A stretch of DNA of 64,000 bases from Muscardinus avellanarius. Lineage: Eukaryota > Chordata > Mammalia > Rodentia > Gliridae. The notes under the pieces are model-generated. The model ran no database searches. It was not told the origin of the DNA and saw nothing but the letters and a program-made list of their open reading frames with translations. The stretch covers positions 112,417,393 through 112,481,392 of the forward strand of contig OY726559.1 of assembly GCA_963383645.1 (NCBI GenBank). The letters run 5' to 3'. Below are positions 45,684 through 56,832 of this stretch, piece after piece. Both the position numbers and the translations under genes were made by a program. Numbering within the stretch: the stretch's first letter is position 1; every line of letters starts with the position of its first letter.

Positions 45684-45707
45684 GCGGAAGTCAGCGCGGG
45701 CGGAAGT
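45684..45707 (+). promoter_or_regulatory. Two ETS sites, direct repeat
   Basis: GCGGAAGT occurs at 45684-45691 and 45700-45707, 16 bp apart. It differs by one base from the classical GABPA/ETS CCGGAAGT. Confidence 0.5.
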
Positions 45708-45839
45708 CGCCGCGGGCTGCGAGGAGAAAGCCGCGGCGTCGCGGCGGGGTGCGGCGCGACGGCAGCGGCGGGAGGGCGCCGCCTCCTCCTCTTCCTCCTC
45801 CTCTTCCTCCTCCTCCTCCTCCCCGCCCTCGCTCTGTGG

Positions 45840-45890
45840 ATGGAAGTGACGAAAGCAGCCGCGAAGGTCACTTCCTGCTGGGGTGGATGA
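45840..45890 (+). other. Upstream ORF of 16 codons in ETV3 exon 1
   Basis: An ATG at 45840 opens a 16-codon frame that stops with TGA at 45888-45890. It ends before the exon 1 donor, so it would not overlap the ETV3 start after splicing. If included in the mRNA it could dampen ETV3 translation; this is inference. Confidence 0.5.
45842..45877. promoter_or_regulatory. ETS/CRE-like inverted repeat
   Basis: GGAAGTGAC (45842-45850) and its exact reverse complement GTCACTTCC (45867-45875) flank a 16-nt spacer. The left copy continues into GGAAGTGACG, an ETS plus CRE-half composite. It lies in exon 1 near the probable start. Confidence 0.55.
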
Positions 45891-45949
45891 GGAGGAGCCG
45901 GAGACGCCGCGGAGGAGACCCGACCGAAGACGGACCGCGCCGGGGCGAG

Positions 45950-47604
45950 GTGAGCGCCCGCCGCGCCGCCGCCGCTCGGCCCAGGCGGGCCCGGCGGGGA
46001 CGGGGCCCGGGGTCGGCGCAGCCCGAGGCCCGGCGGGGACCCTGGGCGCGGGCGCCGGGCCGGGAGGCCGGGCCGGGAGGCTGGCGAGCGGAGGCTCGGG
46101 CGCCCCGGGCGCGCCCCGCTCTATGGGGGTGGCCGCCGTCCGCGCGGGAGGCCGGGCGAGGGCCGCAGAGGCGAGGCGGGCGGCCCTGCGGGGACCGCGT
46201 CCTCCGGGCGGGGAGCCGAGGGTCGGGTCGGGTCGTCGGTGCAGCGGGGTGCCGGCCGGAGGCCCCGGGCACCCACAGGCCGGTCCAGGAGCCCCCCTCC
46301 AGAGCAGCTGCCTCGGAGCGCTGGGGAAATTACGGCTTTCCTCCTTCATTGTCACGGAAATGGGAGAGGAAGGCGCTGCTGGTGCCTTGTTATTGTATAG
46401 GGAGTGTGTGTGCGTGTGTGTGTGCGCGCGCGTGCGCGTGTTTTCTCCTTCCTCTGGACTATTTATTTTCCTCACCACCTCTGCCAGTTGTAATATATAG
46501 GCTGAAACTTACGGATCTCCTTCCATATGTAGGGTGAGAAAGAAAACGCAAAAGGGTCTAGAGGAATCCTAGGTGAAGATGAAATTTCCGAGATGAAGAA
46601 TGTGTCTCCACCCCACCCCCGGGCCACTGAGGCACTCCAGGCTCCTGCTAATGTGGGGGTTCAGGGGCTGTCACACACCCCACACGCCCCGGGAACAGTG
46701 GGGGTAGGTCTGCCCTCTCCTGTCCCCACATCTCCCCAGCAGTTTCAGCCCTCCTTCCTTTGACTGGTGGAAACAAAGCTGCTTGCTGCTTGGAACAGGA
46801 AATTTATTGAGGAACTGTAAATCTGGATGGAATGAATTTAGATCTTCGTGCAAGACTAGCTCCACTCATTGTCCAGAAGGATCCCAGGGATGTTCCCCCC
46901 CTTAAAGGAATAACAACATTTTTCTCAGACTTTGGGAGTGTGAGTGTGTGTGCATTTCTTGTACAGACTGAGTATACATATGATAGGATGTGTTTACTTG
47001 CTGTATCCAGAATATTTTTCAAGGGGGAGAGGGCAGTTTCTGACTAGGAGGAGTTTTCCTTCCATCTCACATAATCTAGTAAAATAAATCAAAATCATAT
47101 GTTCATTCTTGAGTGAAAATCAGTTGGATTTGGATTTTTTTTTTCTATCCTCTTTAAACTGGTACATCTGGGTAAACTCAGGCTTGTGTATCTTGGCATC
47201 TGGGCTGTCTAGTAATAGAAGACAAACTGTTGGACTTGTTCTGGCTGCCTTTTGGACCCATTTCACCGCACCTTTCCTTTTTTATTTATTTTTTTTCTTT
47301 TCTTAACATTTGAAGGCTAGGTCACTAGGAAGAATGTAAATATTAAGGACAGTGTTTACACTTTGTGGTTTAAAGTCAGGTGAGAGATAATTATGGCTTT
47401 TGAAGCTGATGACCTGAGGACCATCATTTGATGACTTGGAGATTAGCAGTTTGGAGGTGACATGTTTGAAAGGCCAAGGGTTGCATAAGGAAATAAGGAC
47501 TAAGATGAGGAAAAGGAAGTTTGGGGAAAGGCCTTACCAGAAAACCTTAGGAGGATAATGAATAAGCAACCTCTTAAAGTAATTGTGTGGCTTGTGTCTC
47601 TCAG
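45950..47604 (+). other. ETV3: ETV3 intron 1
   Basis: A 1.65-kb intron. The first 400 bp are CpG island; then (TG/CG)n at about 46405-46440 and unique sequence follow. I see no SINE, unusual for this window. Confidence 0.85.
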
Positions 47605-47607
47605 CAG

Positions 47608-47663
47608 GAGGGTGAAAATGAAAGCAGGCTGTAGCATCGTGGAAAAGCCTGAAGGAGGTGGAG
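47608..47663 (+). CDS. ETV3: ETV3 exon 2 (start codon exon)
   Basis: The acceptor is a tandem CAGCAG (NAGNAG) at 47602-47607, so the exon may begin at 47605 or 47608; both choices affect only the 5'UTR. The ATG is 47618-47620. The exon codes residues 1-15 plus one base and ends before donor GTGAGC (phase 1). Confidence 0.93.
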
Positions 47664-50378
47664 GTGAGCAGAAGTTCATCGCTCCTGTGTTGGGTGTCTC
47701 TCCCGGGCTCCTGTCCTCTGCGCTTGGCTCAGTTCACAATGACTAGATAATGACTGACAGCTCTTGACTGGGTGGATCTTGCTAGGGCGGTGATAGCCCT
47801 ATTTCTTATGGATGTGTATTTAATATGTCTCCAGTTTCGGAGTCTCTTTACTATTAGAGACATGAGCCCAACCTTGGGGGGGTCAAGAGTTTTCAGCAGT
47901 ATTTTCCTAAAACAATAGTTTATCTTTCCTGTTTGTTCCCTTTAAGAACTTTCATGCCCTCCTACAAAGTAGGTATGAGGTTTAATAGTATATGAAAGGA
48001 TAAGAGATTAGGGCCCCTGGGTACTGCTGCTGAACTCTCAGAATCAGTGATTGCTACAAGATAAGTGATTTCTTTGTCTTTTTAAAATTATTTGTTCTGA
48101 AACAGGGTCTCACTAAGTTGCTGAGGCTGGTCTCAACCCTGTGATCCTCCTAACTCAGCCTCTCAAGTACTGGGATTATTGGCATGCACCGCCACATCTG
48201 GCTTTCTCTGTCCTTTTCTCTCCCCTGTGGTAGTTACCCCAGATGACTGAAAGGGTGTTTGTGGCATGTTTGCAAAGCACTCTAGAGATCCTAAGTCGTG
48301 GAATGTGAAGTCGGGGTGCTGGTATGTATGCACCTAATTCCTGCCTACTTTGATCTTGCCTTTTTCACATTAAAGGGTATCAGTTTCCTGACTGGGCCTA
48401 CAAAACCGAGTCTTCCCCGGGCTCCCGGCAGATCCAGCTGTGGCACTTCATCCTGGAGCTGCTGCAGAAGGAAGAGTTCCGCCATGTCATCGCCTGGCAG
48501 CAGGGAGAGTACGGGGAGTTCGTCATCAAAGATCCCGACGAGGTGGCCCGCCTCTGGGGCCGCAGGAAATGCAAACCGCAGATGAATTATGACAAGCTGA
48601 GCCGGGCCCTCAGGTGAGGGAGAGGTTTCCCAAATCTGTGGTGTTAACAGATTGGAAGGAGACTGCACAGTTTGGAGAATGTTAGATAAAAAGGGTATCG
48701 GGTGATAAGAGGTTACGCTATCTTAGTGAATAATGTGTAGCTTTAAAGTGGGAGTTGAAGAGCTGTTGAAGCTGAGTAGCACAGGCACAGGAGGAGAAAA
48801 GACATATCTTTGGTTCTATGTAGGAGGGAATTCCAATGTGGCTGGCACTGGATTCTGACAGACAGCCGATTCTGCTCTATAGTGGGCGAGAGTGTGTGGT
48901 GAAACATGGATTGGAGCTCATTTATAATCCAGAGGGTTCCTTTAGACTTCCGTGTTGAGAGTTTATTAGAGTGTTCTCAGTGGGGCTCCCCTGCGAGAAG
49001 CCAGAAACTGGTGGAGGCAGTGCGGGAGGAGGCCGCCGAATGGCACCGACCTGGCCGCTGAGGCACTGTCTGTAGACTCAGTCGTCAGTGTGTAGGTTGC
49101 TCCAGCATGCCTAAAGATAGATGGCTGTAAGCTTTCTCAGGTTCTCCTTTCCCCTTGTCACTCGTTAAATTTCATAACCCTTTAGCCCTCAAGGGACCAC
49201 AAGGCGATTTATGACCTGTGCTTCTTAGCAGAAGCTGGGCTAAAGGTTCCAGGTGTGTCAGAGTTCCCTGCCTGTCCCCAGCCTTCGTGGCCCCGAGTGT
49301 AGTCTGTGCAGGGCTCTGCTGCGGCTTCCCACCTCCCTCTGAGTCTGAAGAGGCAGCAGCACGCCGACTGTTGCTGTCCAGATCAGGGCATGCCATCGTC
49401 TCACAAGCCACCGTGAGGCAGCTCTACCATCCTTTGTGTGTGCTACCCCTCAGATCCCGGGAGACTTGTCTGCCCCCACCTGGACAAGACTTAAGGGAGC
49501 TGGGCGCTAGTGACCGTGAGACAGGAAGGAAGTGAACTGTAGAACCGAGCTGTAACACGGTGGAGAAGGGAGGTTAGAGCTAGGATAGGTGTTTAGGATC
49601 TCAAAGTGAAGATGTCTTTGTAAAGCTCTAGCCAAAGACTGGAGCTTTGTTGACAACAGAATGAGAAAAGTGAGCTCGTCGGTCTATGGGCCCTAACCTG
49701 AAGACCAGCCTGCAAAAGCATGATAATGACGTTTGCAAGGAATCCGTCGAGCAAGAGTTGTTAGTCTCAGCAAATCCCTAAGTATGGATAAAGGTGTCCG
49801 TAACTAGAAGGTGAATTGACATGCGCTCCTGTTTTTACAGATACTATTACAACAAGAGGATCCTTCATAAAACAAAAGGGAAAAGGTTTACATACAAATT
49901 TAACTTCAACAAGCTGGTGATGCCCAACTACCCATTCATCAACATTCGGTCAAGTGGTAAGATGCAAACTGGTTGGAAGTGAATTTTAAGTTTAAAAAGA
50001 TTTGTTTTTTATTGATACTAGGAATTGAACCTGAGGGCAGTTGGCAGTTATACCCTCAGAACTTTTTTTTTTTTTTTTTAAACAGGGTATTACTAAGTTT
50101 CTAAGGCTGGTCTAGAACCTGTGACCTTCTTTTCTCAGCCTCTAAAGTAGTAGGATATGCACCACCATGCCCAGTTTAAAAAAGAATTTTAGCTGGGCGT
50201 GGTGGCGCACACTTGTAATCCCCACACTTGGGAGGCAGAGACAGGAGGATCGCGCAGGTTCGAAGCCAGCCACGCGCGCTGGCTTAGGAGACCCTGTTTC
50301 CAAATAAAAAAATGTAAAAATAGGTCTGGGAGTGTAGCCCGGAGGTAGAAGGGCTTCGAGGAACCCCAGTACCACCAA

Positions 50379-50417
<39 letters not shown>

Positions 50418-53400
50418 AATTAAAAAGAATTTTATTTTTATTTGGTACTGGGGATTGAACCCAGAGGCAGTCTACCTCTGAGCTATACCCACAGCCTTAT
50501 TTTATTTTTTATTTTGAAACAGAGTCTCACTAAGTTGCAAAGGGCCTCACAAAGTTGCTGAGGCTGACCATGAACCTGTACTCCTCCTGTCTCAGCCTCC
50601 CAAGTACTGGGATTATAAGTGTGCACACTACACTCAGCTAAAAACAGAATTTTTTTTTTAAATAACACATTTTCAAAGGAGAGTACAGCAGCAGCAGCAA
50701 CAACATTATTGTTATTTGTGTGTTGTAGTATTGGGGATTGATCCCAGGAGTGTTCTGCCTCTGAACCACACCCCCAGCCCTACTTTATTATTTTATTTTG
50801 AAACAGAGTCTCACTAAGTTGTAGAGGGCCTCACTAAGTAGTTGAGACTGGCCTCGAACCTGTAATTCTCTTGTCTCAGCCTCCCAAGTACTGGGAATAC
50901 AGGTTTACGCCACCATGCCCGGCTTAAGAAAACAATTAAGAAACCCATGTCTCATAGTGCTGGGGATTGAGGCCAAGGCCACACTCTCAGGTGCCCAGGA
51001 TAGGCTGTGCAGTCCAAAGATAGGCGTGTTCGGCCTGAGTTCCCTATTCTGCATATTATTTGTAGTCACCTTTTTATTAAACTATCCTGTTTGGAAATGA
51101 GGTTCCGTAGGTTTGTGTTGAACTTTAGGTTTCAAGCGTCAGTTTTTACACCCTGACCAAAGGCTCTTTCATAGACGAGAACCTGTTTCTACAAACACTT
51201 CCGATTTTCTATGAAACCACCAAGCTCTCTCTTATCAAGTGAATGTCATCAAAACCACAGCATCCTTGATCAGAGCAGGGAGGGCCACATGTTTGCAGTG
51301 AAAAGCAGTGTCTTTGATCTGCACTAGCAGCTCCTCAGAAAGCAAGGCTCTGGGGTTACTTAGCCTTCTCTCATTCAGAGTACAGCAGGGCTTCCCTCAT
51401 TTCTCCAGGTTGCAGCCTTCTCTCACCACTGCTTGTGGAGGCTTTAGATCTGCCCCTCTCTCGATGGAACAGTGCTCATTTATATTGTATGTAGTTATTT
51501 TTTGTTGAGGCTTTTTAAGATACAAAGTACGCCCAGGCTTAGTAAAGAGATGAGCTAGGTGTAGTGGAACAGGAGGCTGAGACAGGAGTCTTGCAGGCTT
51601 GAAGCCAGCCTCAGCAATTTAGCAAGACCCTGTTTCAAAATTTAAAAATATAATAGGGCTGCAGTTGTGTAGCTCAAGAGGCAGAATGCTTCTGGGTTTA
51701 ATTCACAGTACCATAAAAAGGAAAGAACGAGAAAATTAAGGTATATTCTGACCAATTTATCATTGCTTTGTCTTTTGAAGCCTTGTGTATTAAAACAGAG
51801 CAGGCTGATCATGATTCTACAACATGCAGCTTCTCAGAGAAAAGTTGGAAGAAACCTGAAAAATTAGAGCGGGGGTGTGGCTGAGAATTTAATGCTAAAA
51901 TCCATTGCAGATATGTAATTGCTGCACATAACAAGTTAGGGCAGTTTTAGCCTGACTGCTATCATTACAGTTTCATCTCTCTTTCTGTAACCACTCCCTC
52001 CTATCCCTGGGGCATGCATTTAAAAAAAAGTGGTATTGGAATGCATCTCTCTAATTACAACCTGTTTTCTTTCCTTGTGCCTGAGGGAGCGGCATTAGGA
52101 AATCAGACAGACCTGTTCTAACACTGGAATCTTGTTTCCTCTATTTCTCACTCTTGTCCCTTCCGTGTGTGCCTACAAGAGCTGAGCTTCAGCTGGGCAT
52201 GCCGCGGCTCTGAACTGTGCCGGGACTCACCCTCCTCCACCCCGCCCCGAATGCTTCATTGCTTTTTTATTCCTTCTGTCTGATCCAGTTAAGTGAATCC
52301 CCAGAATTCTGCTGCTTGGACCATCTGAAATGGTGTGTCCTTCAGGCCCTGGGAATTTGTGGCTTTTCAGGGCAAGGAAATCTGGACTGGCACTCTGTGA
52401 AGACTATCGGGAAACCTAGCAGTAGTGTCTGGCGCACCTGCTCTGCCCAAAAGCAGTTGGCTTAAGGTTGACCCTTAACAGCCTCAAGATCCTAATCAGA
52501 GTTACAGGGAAAGCAAAACAGTGTACCTTTCTTGGTGGGGGGAGTGTTTCTGGGAATTGAGCCCGGGGACATTTTACCTCTGAGTTAGCACCCCGGCCCT
52601 TTTTATTTTGAAACAGGCTTTGCTAAGTTGCTGGGGCTGGCCTCCATCAAACCTGCTCTCCTCTCTCAGCCTCCCAAGTGCTGGGATTGCAAGTGAGCCA
52701 CCACATCTGGCTACCAGCATATGCTGCATTTCTTTTAGTAACACTCTTTGGTGGTTCGCAGCCTAGATAGACTTTATTCCAAAGAACTGGAGTCGTTTGT
52801 TGGTAGAGAAGTTTTGCCCATGTAGGCCAAGTGTTGTTTAAGGGTAATGAGGAAGGAATACACCATGTCTACCTAGTTGAAGTACTTTTGCTTAGTGTCT
52901 GGCCATCCTCTCCTCCAGTCCTTCTAGCCCTGTGAGGTGTGTGTTTCAGCATTCACAAATGGTAGATTTAAGGATGGAGGCAGCAAAGTCTCAGATTGGT
53001 CAAGGTAGAGCAGACACTTCCTTGTTGAACATACTCAGGAAACAGTTCCTGAGACTGAGCCTTTAAACCTAGCTCTTCATTAATAGGTTGTACATTCCAA
53101 CCCCTTGATTGGGATTCACTCATTTAGCTAACAGGTGACATGTTAAGACCTACAAACCAAAGGGAAGGGGAGTTCTTTTCTTCAGGCTTCTTAAGAATTT
53201 AGCAAGAAAGATAAATATTAGGTTTAGCTGGGTCCGTGGCACATGCCTGCAATTCCTGTACTTTGGAGGCTGAGACCGGAGGATCACAGGTGTGAAGACA
53301 TCTTCAGCAGGTAGCAAGGTTCACATCAACCTATGGAGACCTTGTTTCCAAATAATAAAATAGGGCTAGGGGTGTAGCACGAAAGGAGACTGCCTCTGGA

Positions 53401-56400
53401 TTCAGTCTCAGTAACAGTCACACACACACACACACACAATACTAGGTTTAATACAATGTGAAGTGTGGTGAGTGCTCTAATAAAATAGAACTGTGGTGTC
53501 CGGCATAGTGGCATATACCTGTAATCTCAGTACCTGGGAGGCTTAGACAGGAGGATCATAGATTCAAGGTCAGCCTTAGCAATTTAGCAAGACCCTCAGC
53601 AACTTAGGAAGACTTTCAATATAAAAACTAAGACAGAGCTAGAGATGTAGCTTGGAGATAGGACACCCCTGGGTTTGATCCCCAGTACCACACACACATA
53701 TAAAAAATGAACCCTCTATCTATGCCTCCCCATTTCTACCCACCCCAGCTTTTTATTTTGGAAAACTTCAAACCTACAGGAAAACTGGTTTAAGAACAGT
53801 AAGCAGCCACATATCCTTTATCTAGATTCGCTAGTGGTTAATATTGTTGCCACGTTGCTTTATCTCTTTCTATTTATATGTACTTTTTAAATCTTTAGAG
53901 ATTAAGTTGCAGACATCCTGGCACTTCACCCCTTCGACTCCAGCATGTATCTCCAGGAACAAGGACATTCTTTTCCGTAACCACAATAATGTTCTCACAC
54001 CCAGGAAGTTTAGCTTTGCTCTAATGCTGTTATCTAACACATGGTCCATAGGCCAGTCACAGCGCAGGACAATTCTGCCCTGCCGGCGGTAGAAGGTCAC
54101 AGCTAGCCCAGAGTGACTCTGGCCACACTGCATCTTACACCTCTTTTGTTTCCTCCTCCACCACCAGACTTCCACTGGTTTTTGTTTTTCCTATATTTTT
54201 CCCCCTTGTATCTGCTTGGAGTGCAAGGTCCCTTCTCACATTACCATGACAAAAGCTGTTTGCACTGCAGCTGGCATTCCTTTCTCAGGTCTTAGGACCT
54301 TTGGAGGGAAGTTCAGAACTTGTGGAAAAGGAAAAAGATCTTTTGTACCTCTCAGGCTGATGTTAACACAGTGCTAGTTTCTGCTTGGAGATCAGATGTT
54401 AAGCATTCACACTTGTCCTGGTTTTCTCCTGGCTGTCTCTGCTTAGAAGCAGAGGAGGAATGAATTGTGTGAAATTTACTAGAGGAAAATATATTTGGAG
54501 AGATTGAAAAATATTTGACTCTAAGATATTGATTCCTTATATTTATGTATGTATGTATTTATTTATTTGTGGTACTAGGGATGAAACCAGGGGTATTCTA
54601 CCTCCGAGCTACACCCCCAGCCTTATTATTTTGAAACAGGGCCTCACTGAGTAGCTGAGGGTGTCCAGGAACTGCGATCCTCCAGTCTCAGCCTCCCAAA
54701 AGCTGGGATTACAAGTGTGCGCCACCATGCCTGGCTGGTATTGATTCTATACTTAAAAAAAAAAAAAAAAAGGTAAATAAGCCTGGCGTGGTGGGTACTC
54801 CTGTCATCTCAGTATTTGGGAGGAGGCTGAGACAGGAGGATCACAGGTTCAGGCCAGCCTTGGTAATTAGCAAGACCTTGTTTCAAAATTAAAAGTTGAA
54901 TAGTAGAATGCCCCAAAGAAGAGGATAAAATATATGCCATAAGAACTTACCCTAACAAACATAATTCTTTATTATCTATTTTCATTAAAATATGGTCTTG
55001 TAGCCTGGTGTGGCAGCGCACACTTGGGAGGCACAGACAGGAGGATCACTAGTTTGAAACCAGTCTCATCAACTTAGTGAGAGCCTGTTTCCAAAAATAA
55101 TAAAATAGAGCTGGGGCAAAGCTTGGAGATAGAAAGCCCAGGGTGCACCTTGGCTTGCACAGGCGCACCTGCGTGCACTCGTGTTCCTGTCGTATATGTG
55201 ATGTGCAGGCCTTTGGGTTTCTAATGCGCTGCATGTGTTATTTCTCTTTTGTTTGGGTTTTGGTTAGAATGGCTTGCTTTATACATCCAGCCAAAATTAT
55301 GACAATAAGGTTATTTGCAAAACTGGAATTAGGCCGTGGCACATGCACAGTAGTTAGAGTCGCAGAGGACGAGGAGGTGTGCCATCCATTCGGTCCCTGG
55401 TACTTGGCTCCTGCTGGGGAGCCCTGGGCCCTGCGAGTGCAGCTGTGACCGCTGCCCCCGGACTCGGCCCACTGCACCACGCACGCGCACACCGTGTGAA
55501 ACTGGTATTTCAGAATCCCAGTAAAGGAGTGAGTTATGCTGTAGATAGTAAGGAGTGCTCTGAAGACGACCCGGAGGCTAAGAGGGGCGCTCCGGGAGCA
55601 CAGGAGGCTGACGGGCGGCAGCTGGCAAGGCGCGCAGCTGCAGGCTGGCTCCAGTTGGAAGGCACCTCTGCTTCCTCTTGCCACTGAACACTGTGTCCCA
55701 GTTCCTGGAAGTACAGGGGTGGGCACGCAGCCTCCAACTGGCCTTCTGTCTCCCCATCACAGGTGTGGTTCCGCAGAGCGCACCCCCGGTGCCGACAGCC
55801 GCCTCGCGCTTCCATTTCCCGCCGCTGGACGCCCATTCTCCGCCTGGTGACCTGCAGCCGGGGCGCTTCTCTGCCGGCTCCCTGGCCGCCGAGCCCAGCA
55901 ATGGCTCTGACAGGAAGGCCGAGCTCTCAGAGCTGGAGGACGGCTCTGCCGCTGACTGGCGTCGCAGCGAGCTCATGTCTGCCCGGAGTGCTGTGGGTGG
56001 GGGAGGGCTCAGCCACCAGAAACGCAAGCCCGACATTATGCTCCCGCTTTTCTCCAGGCCGGGGATGTACCCCGACCCCCATAGCCCCTTCGCTGTCTCC
56101 CCAGTCCCCGGCCGCGGAGGCGTCCTCAACGTCCCCATCTCTCCCGCCCTCTCCCTGACCCCCACCATCTTCTCCTATAGCCCCTCACCGGGCTTGAGCC
56201 CCTTCACCAGCAGCTGCTTCTCCTTCAACCCAGAAGAAATGAAACACTACCTTCATTCTCAAGCCTGCTCCGTCTTCAACTACCATCTGAGTCCTCGGAC
56301 TTTCCCCCGCTACCCGGGGCTCGTGGTCCCGCCCCTGCAGTGCCAAGTGCACCCCGAGGAGCCAGCTCAGTTTCCCATCAAGCTGCAGCCCCCGCCTGCA

Positions 56401-56832
56401 GGCCGCAAGAATAGAGAGAGGGTGGAGAGCAGTGAGGAGCCTGTGCCCCCGAGGATCAAGGTGGAGCCCGCTTCAGAGAAGGAGCCTGAGGGCCGCGAGG
56501 AGGAGGAGCCCCCTCGGGAGGAGGGCGCTGTGCTCAGCAGGACTGCGGAGGAGGCCCAGGCGGTCTTCGCCCGCCCTGCTGCTCCGCCCACCTGGCCCTC
56601 CGCGCCCGCGAGCAGCCCGAGCGAGGAGCCGCTGGAGGTGACCGAAGACGGTGAGGACAGGCCAGGCAGGGAGCCCAGCGGGCCCGAGAAGAAGGAAGAT
56701 GCCTTGATGCCCCCCAAGCTGCGGCTGAAGCGGCGCTGGAACGACGACCCTGAGGCCCGGGAGCTGAGCAAGAGCGGCAAGTTCCTCTGGAGCGGCTCGG
56801 GGCCCCGGGGCTTGACGGCCGCGGATGCATAG
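47618..56832 (+). CDS. ETV3: ETV3, ETS-domain transcriptional repressor (four coding exons)
   Basis: Joining 47618-47663, 48376-48613, 49841-49956 and 55763-56832 gives 1470 nt: 489 codons plus TAG. Every junction is GT-AG and keeps frame. Residues about 34-118 form a complete ETS winged-helix domain, with the spaced Trp residues at 38, 56 and 76 and the recognition helix LSRALRYYYNK carrying the two DNA-contacting Arg (92, 95). The family binds GGAA cores in the nucleus. The C-terminal part is Pro/Ser/Glu-rich, with an FSF motif at 286-288 (ERK-docking type in the related ERF), an IKVE SUMO-type site at 365-368 and a conserved basic KLRLKRRWN tail near 452-460. From family knowledge, ETV3 (METS/PE1) is a repressor linked to growth arrest in differentiating macrophages. 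The start ATG has A at -3. The protein is about 20 residues shorter than the human one as I recall it (512), mainly in the acidic region after residue 355. ETV3L and ERF are excluded by the N-terminal [15 protein letters not shown] and by the C-terminus. Confidence 0.97.
48376..48613 (+). CDS. ETV3: ETV3 exon 3 (N-terminal two thirds of ETS domain)
   Basis: The exon has acceptor AAAG at 48372-48375 and donor GTGAGG after 48613; it is 238 nt long. It codes residues 16-94 and the first two bases of Arg95, so the intron splits the codon of a DNA-contacting Arg within the recognition helix, as is usual in ETS genes. Confidence 0.96.
48614..49840 (+). other. ETV3: ETV3 intron 3
   Basis: A 1.2-kb intron of unique sequence without a recognisable SINE or long microsatellite. 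Intron 2 (47664-48375) has only one SINE left-half fragment, at 48085-48205. Confidence 0.8.
49841..49956 (+). CDS. ETV3: ETV3 exon 4 (end of ETS domain)
   Basis: The acceptor is GTTTTTACAG and the donor GTAAGA; the exon is 116 nt long and codes residues 95-133 plus one base. Reading through the donor adds eight residues and a TGA at 49980-49982, which would give a DNA-binding-domain-only protein of 141 residues. Confidence 0.96.
50010..50925. mobile_element. SINE cluster in ETV3 intron 4
   Basis: Minus piece 50010-50180, plus type C copy 50191-50378 with (AAAT)n tail, minus copies 50440-50640 and 50720-50925. Confidence 0.8.
51545..53690. mobile_element. Scattered SINEs in ETV3 intron 4
   Basis: Plus copy 51545-51715, minus copy 52545-52715, plus copies 53226-53415 ((CA)n tail) and 53495-53690. 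Confidence 0.75.
53750..54055 (+). mobile_element. Ancient L1 (L1M-type) 3' fragment
   Basis: Phrases such as 'cttcaaacctacagg', 'gcagacatcctggcacttcac' and 'ggaacaaggacattctttt' in this order match the widespread mammalian L1M 3' region as I recall it. Heavily diverged, with no coding capacity. Confidence 0.7.
54568..55140. mobile_element. SINE pieces in ETV3 intron 4
   Basis: Minus copy 54568-54740; plus pieces 54780-54910 and 55000-55140. The last 620 bp before exon 5 are free of SINEs. Confidence 0.75.
55763..56832 (+). CDS. ETV3: ETV3 exon 5 (C-terminal regulatory region)
   Basis: The acceptor CCCCATCACAG precedes 55763; the TAG stop is at 56830-56832. The exon codes residues 134-489: a Ser/Pro-rich region, the [10 protein letters not shown] block, the [15 protein letters not shown] block, an acidic SUMO-site region and the conserved basic tail. 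It is strongly GC-rich at third positions, more so than exons 2-4. The open frame continues upstream to 55678 into the intron, but the acceptor and protein homology fix the boundary. Confidence 0.96.

Larger units (their letters stand above)
45780..45949 (+). other. ETV3: ETV3 exon 1, 5'UTR (5' end approximate)
   Basis: A consensus donor (GAG|GTGAGC) ends the exon at 45949 inside the CpG island, and the next coding exon begins with a proper acceptor at 47604-47607. The exact transcription start cannot be read; the interval start is a guess placed before the (TCC)-rich pyrimidine stretch. The exon is GC-rich and non-coding for ETV3. Confidence 0.7.
45530..46340. promoter_or_regulatory. ETV3: CpG island / ETV3 promoter
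   Basis: Very dense CpG, no repeats, contains exon 1 and its donor, and flips abruptly from SINE sequence that ends near 45487. There is no TATA box; a TCC-rich pyrimidine tract at about 45780-45825 sits where initiation is likely. Confidence 0.9.
49957..55762 (+). other. ETV3: ETV3 intron 4
   Basis: A 5.8-kb intron with about ten SINE copies, an (AAAT)n run at 50380-50417, and an old L1 remnant. Unique stretches lie at 50926-51540, 51716-52540, 52716-53225, 54050-54540 and 55140-55762; I recognise no exon in them. Confidence 0.8.

Noticed and set aside
45657..46537. Long frames of over 250 codons on both strands in the CpG island
   Set aside because: CpG-island composition; most begin at non-ATG codons and cross the exon 1 donor.
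55678..55762. Extension of the ETV3 last-exon frame upstream
   Set aside because: The acceptor at 55761-55762 and continuity of the protein after the ETS domain place the boundary at 55763; the 29 upstream codons are intronic.
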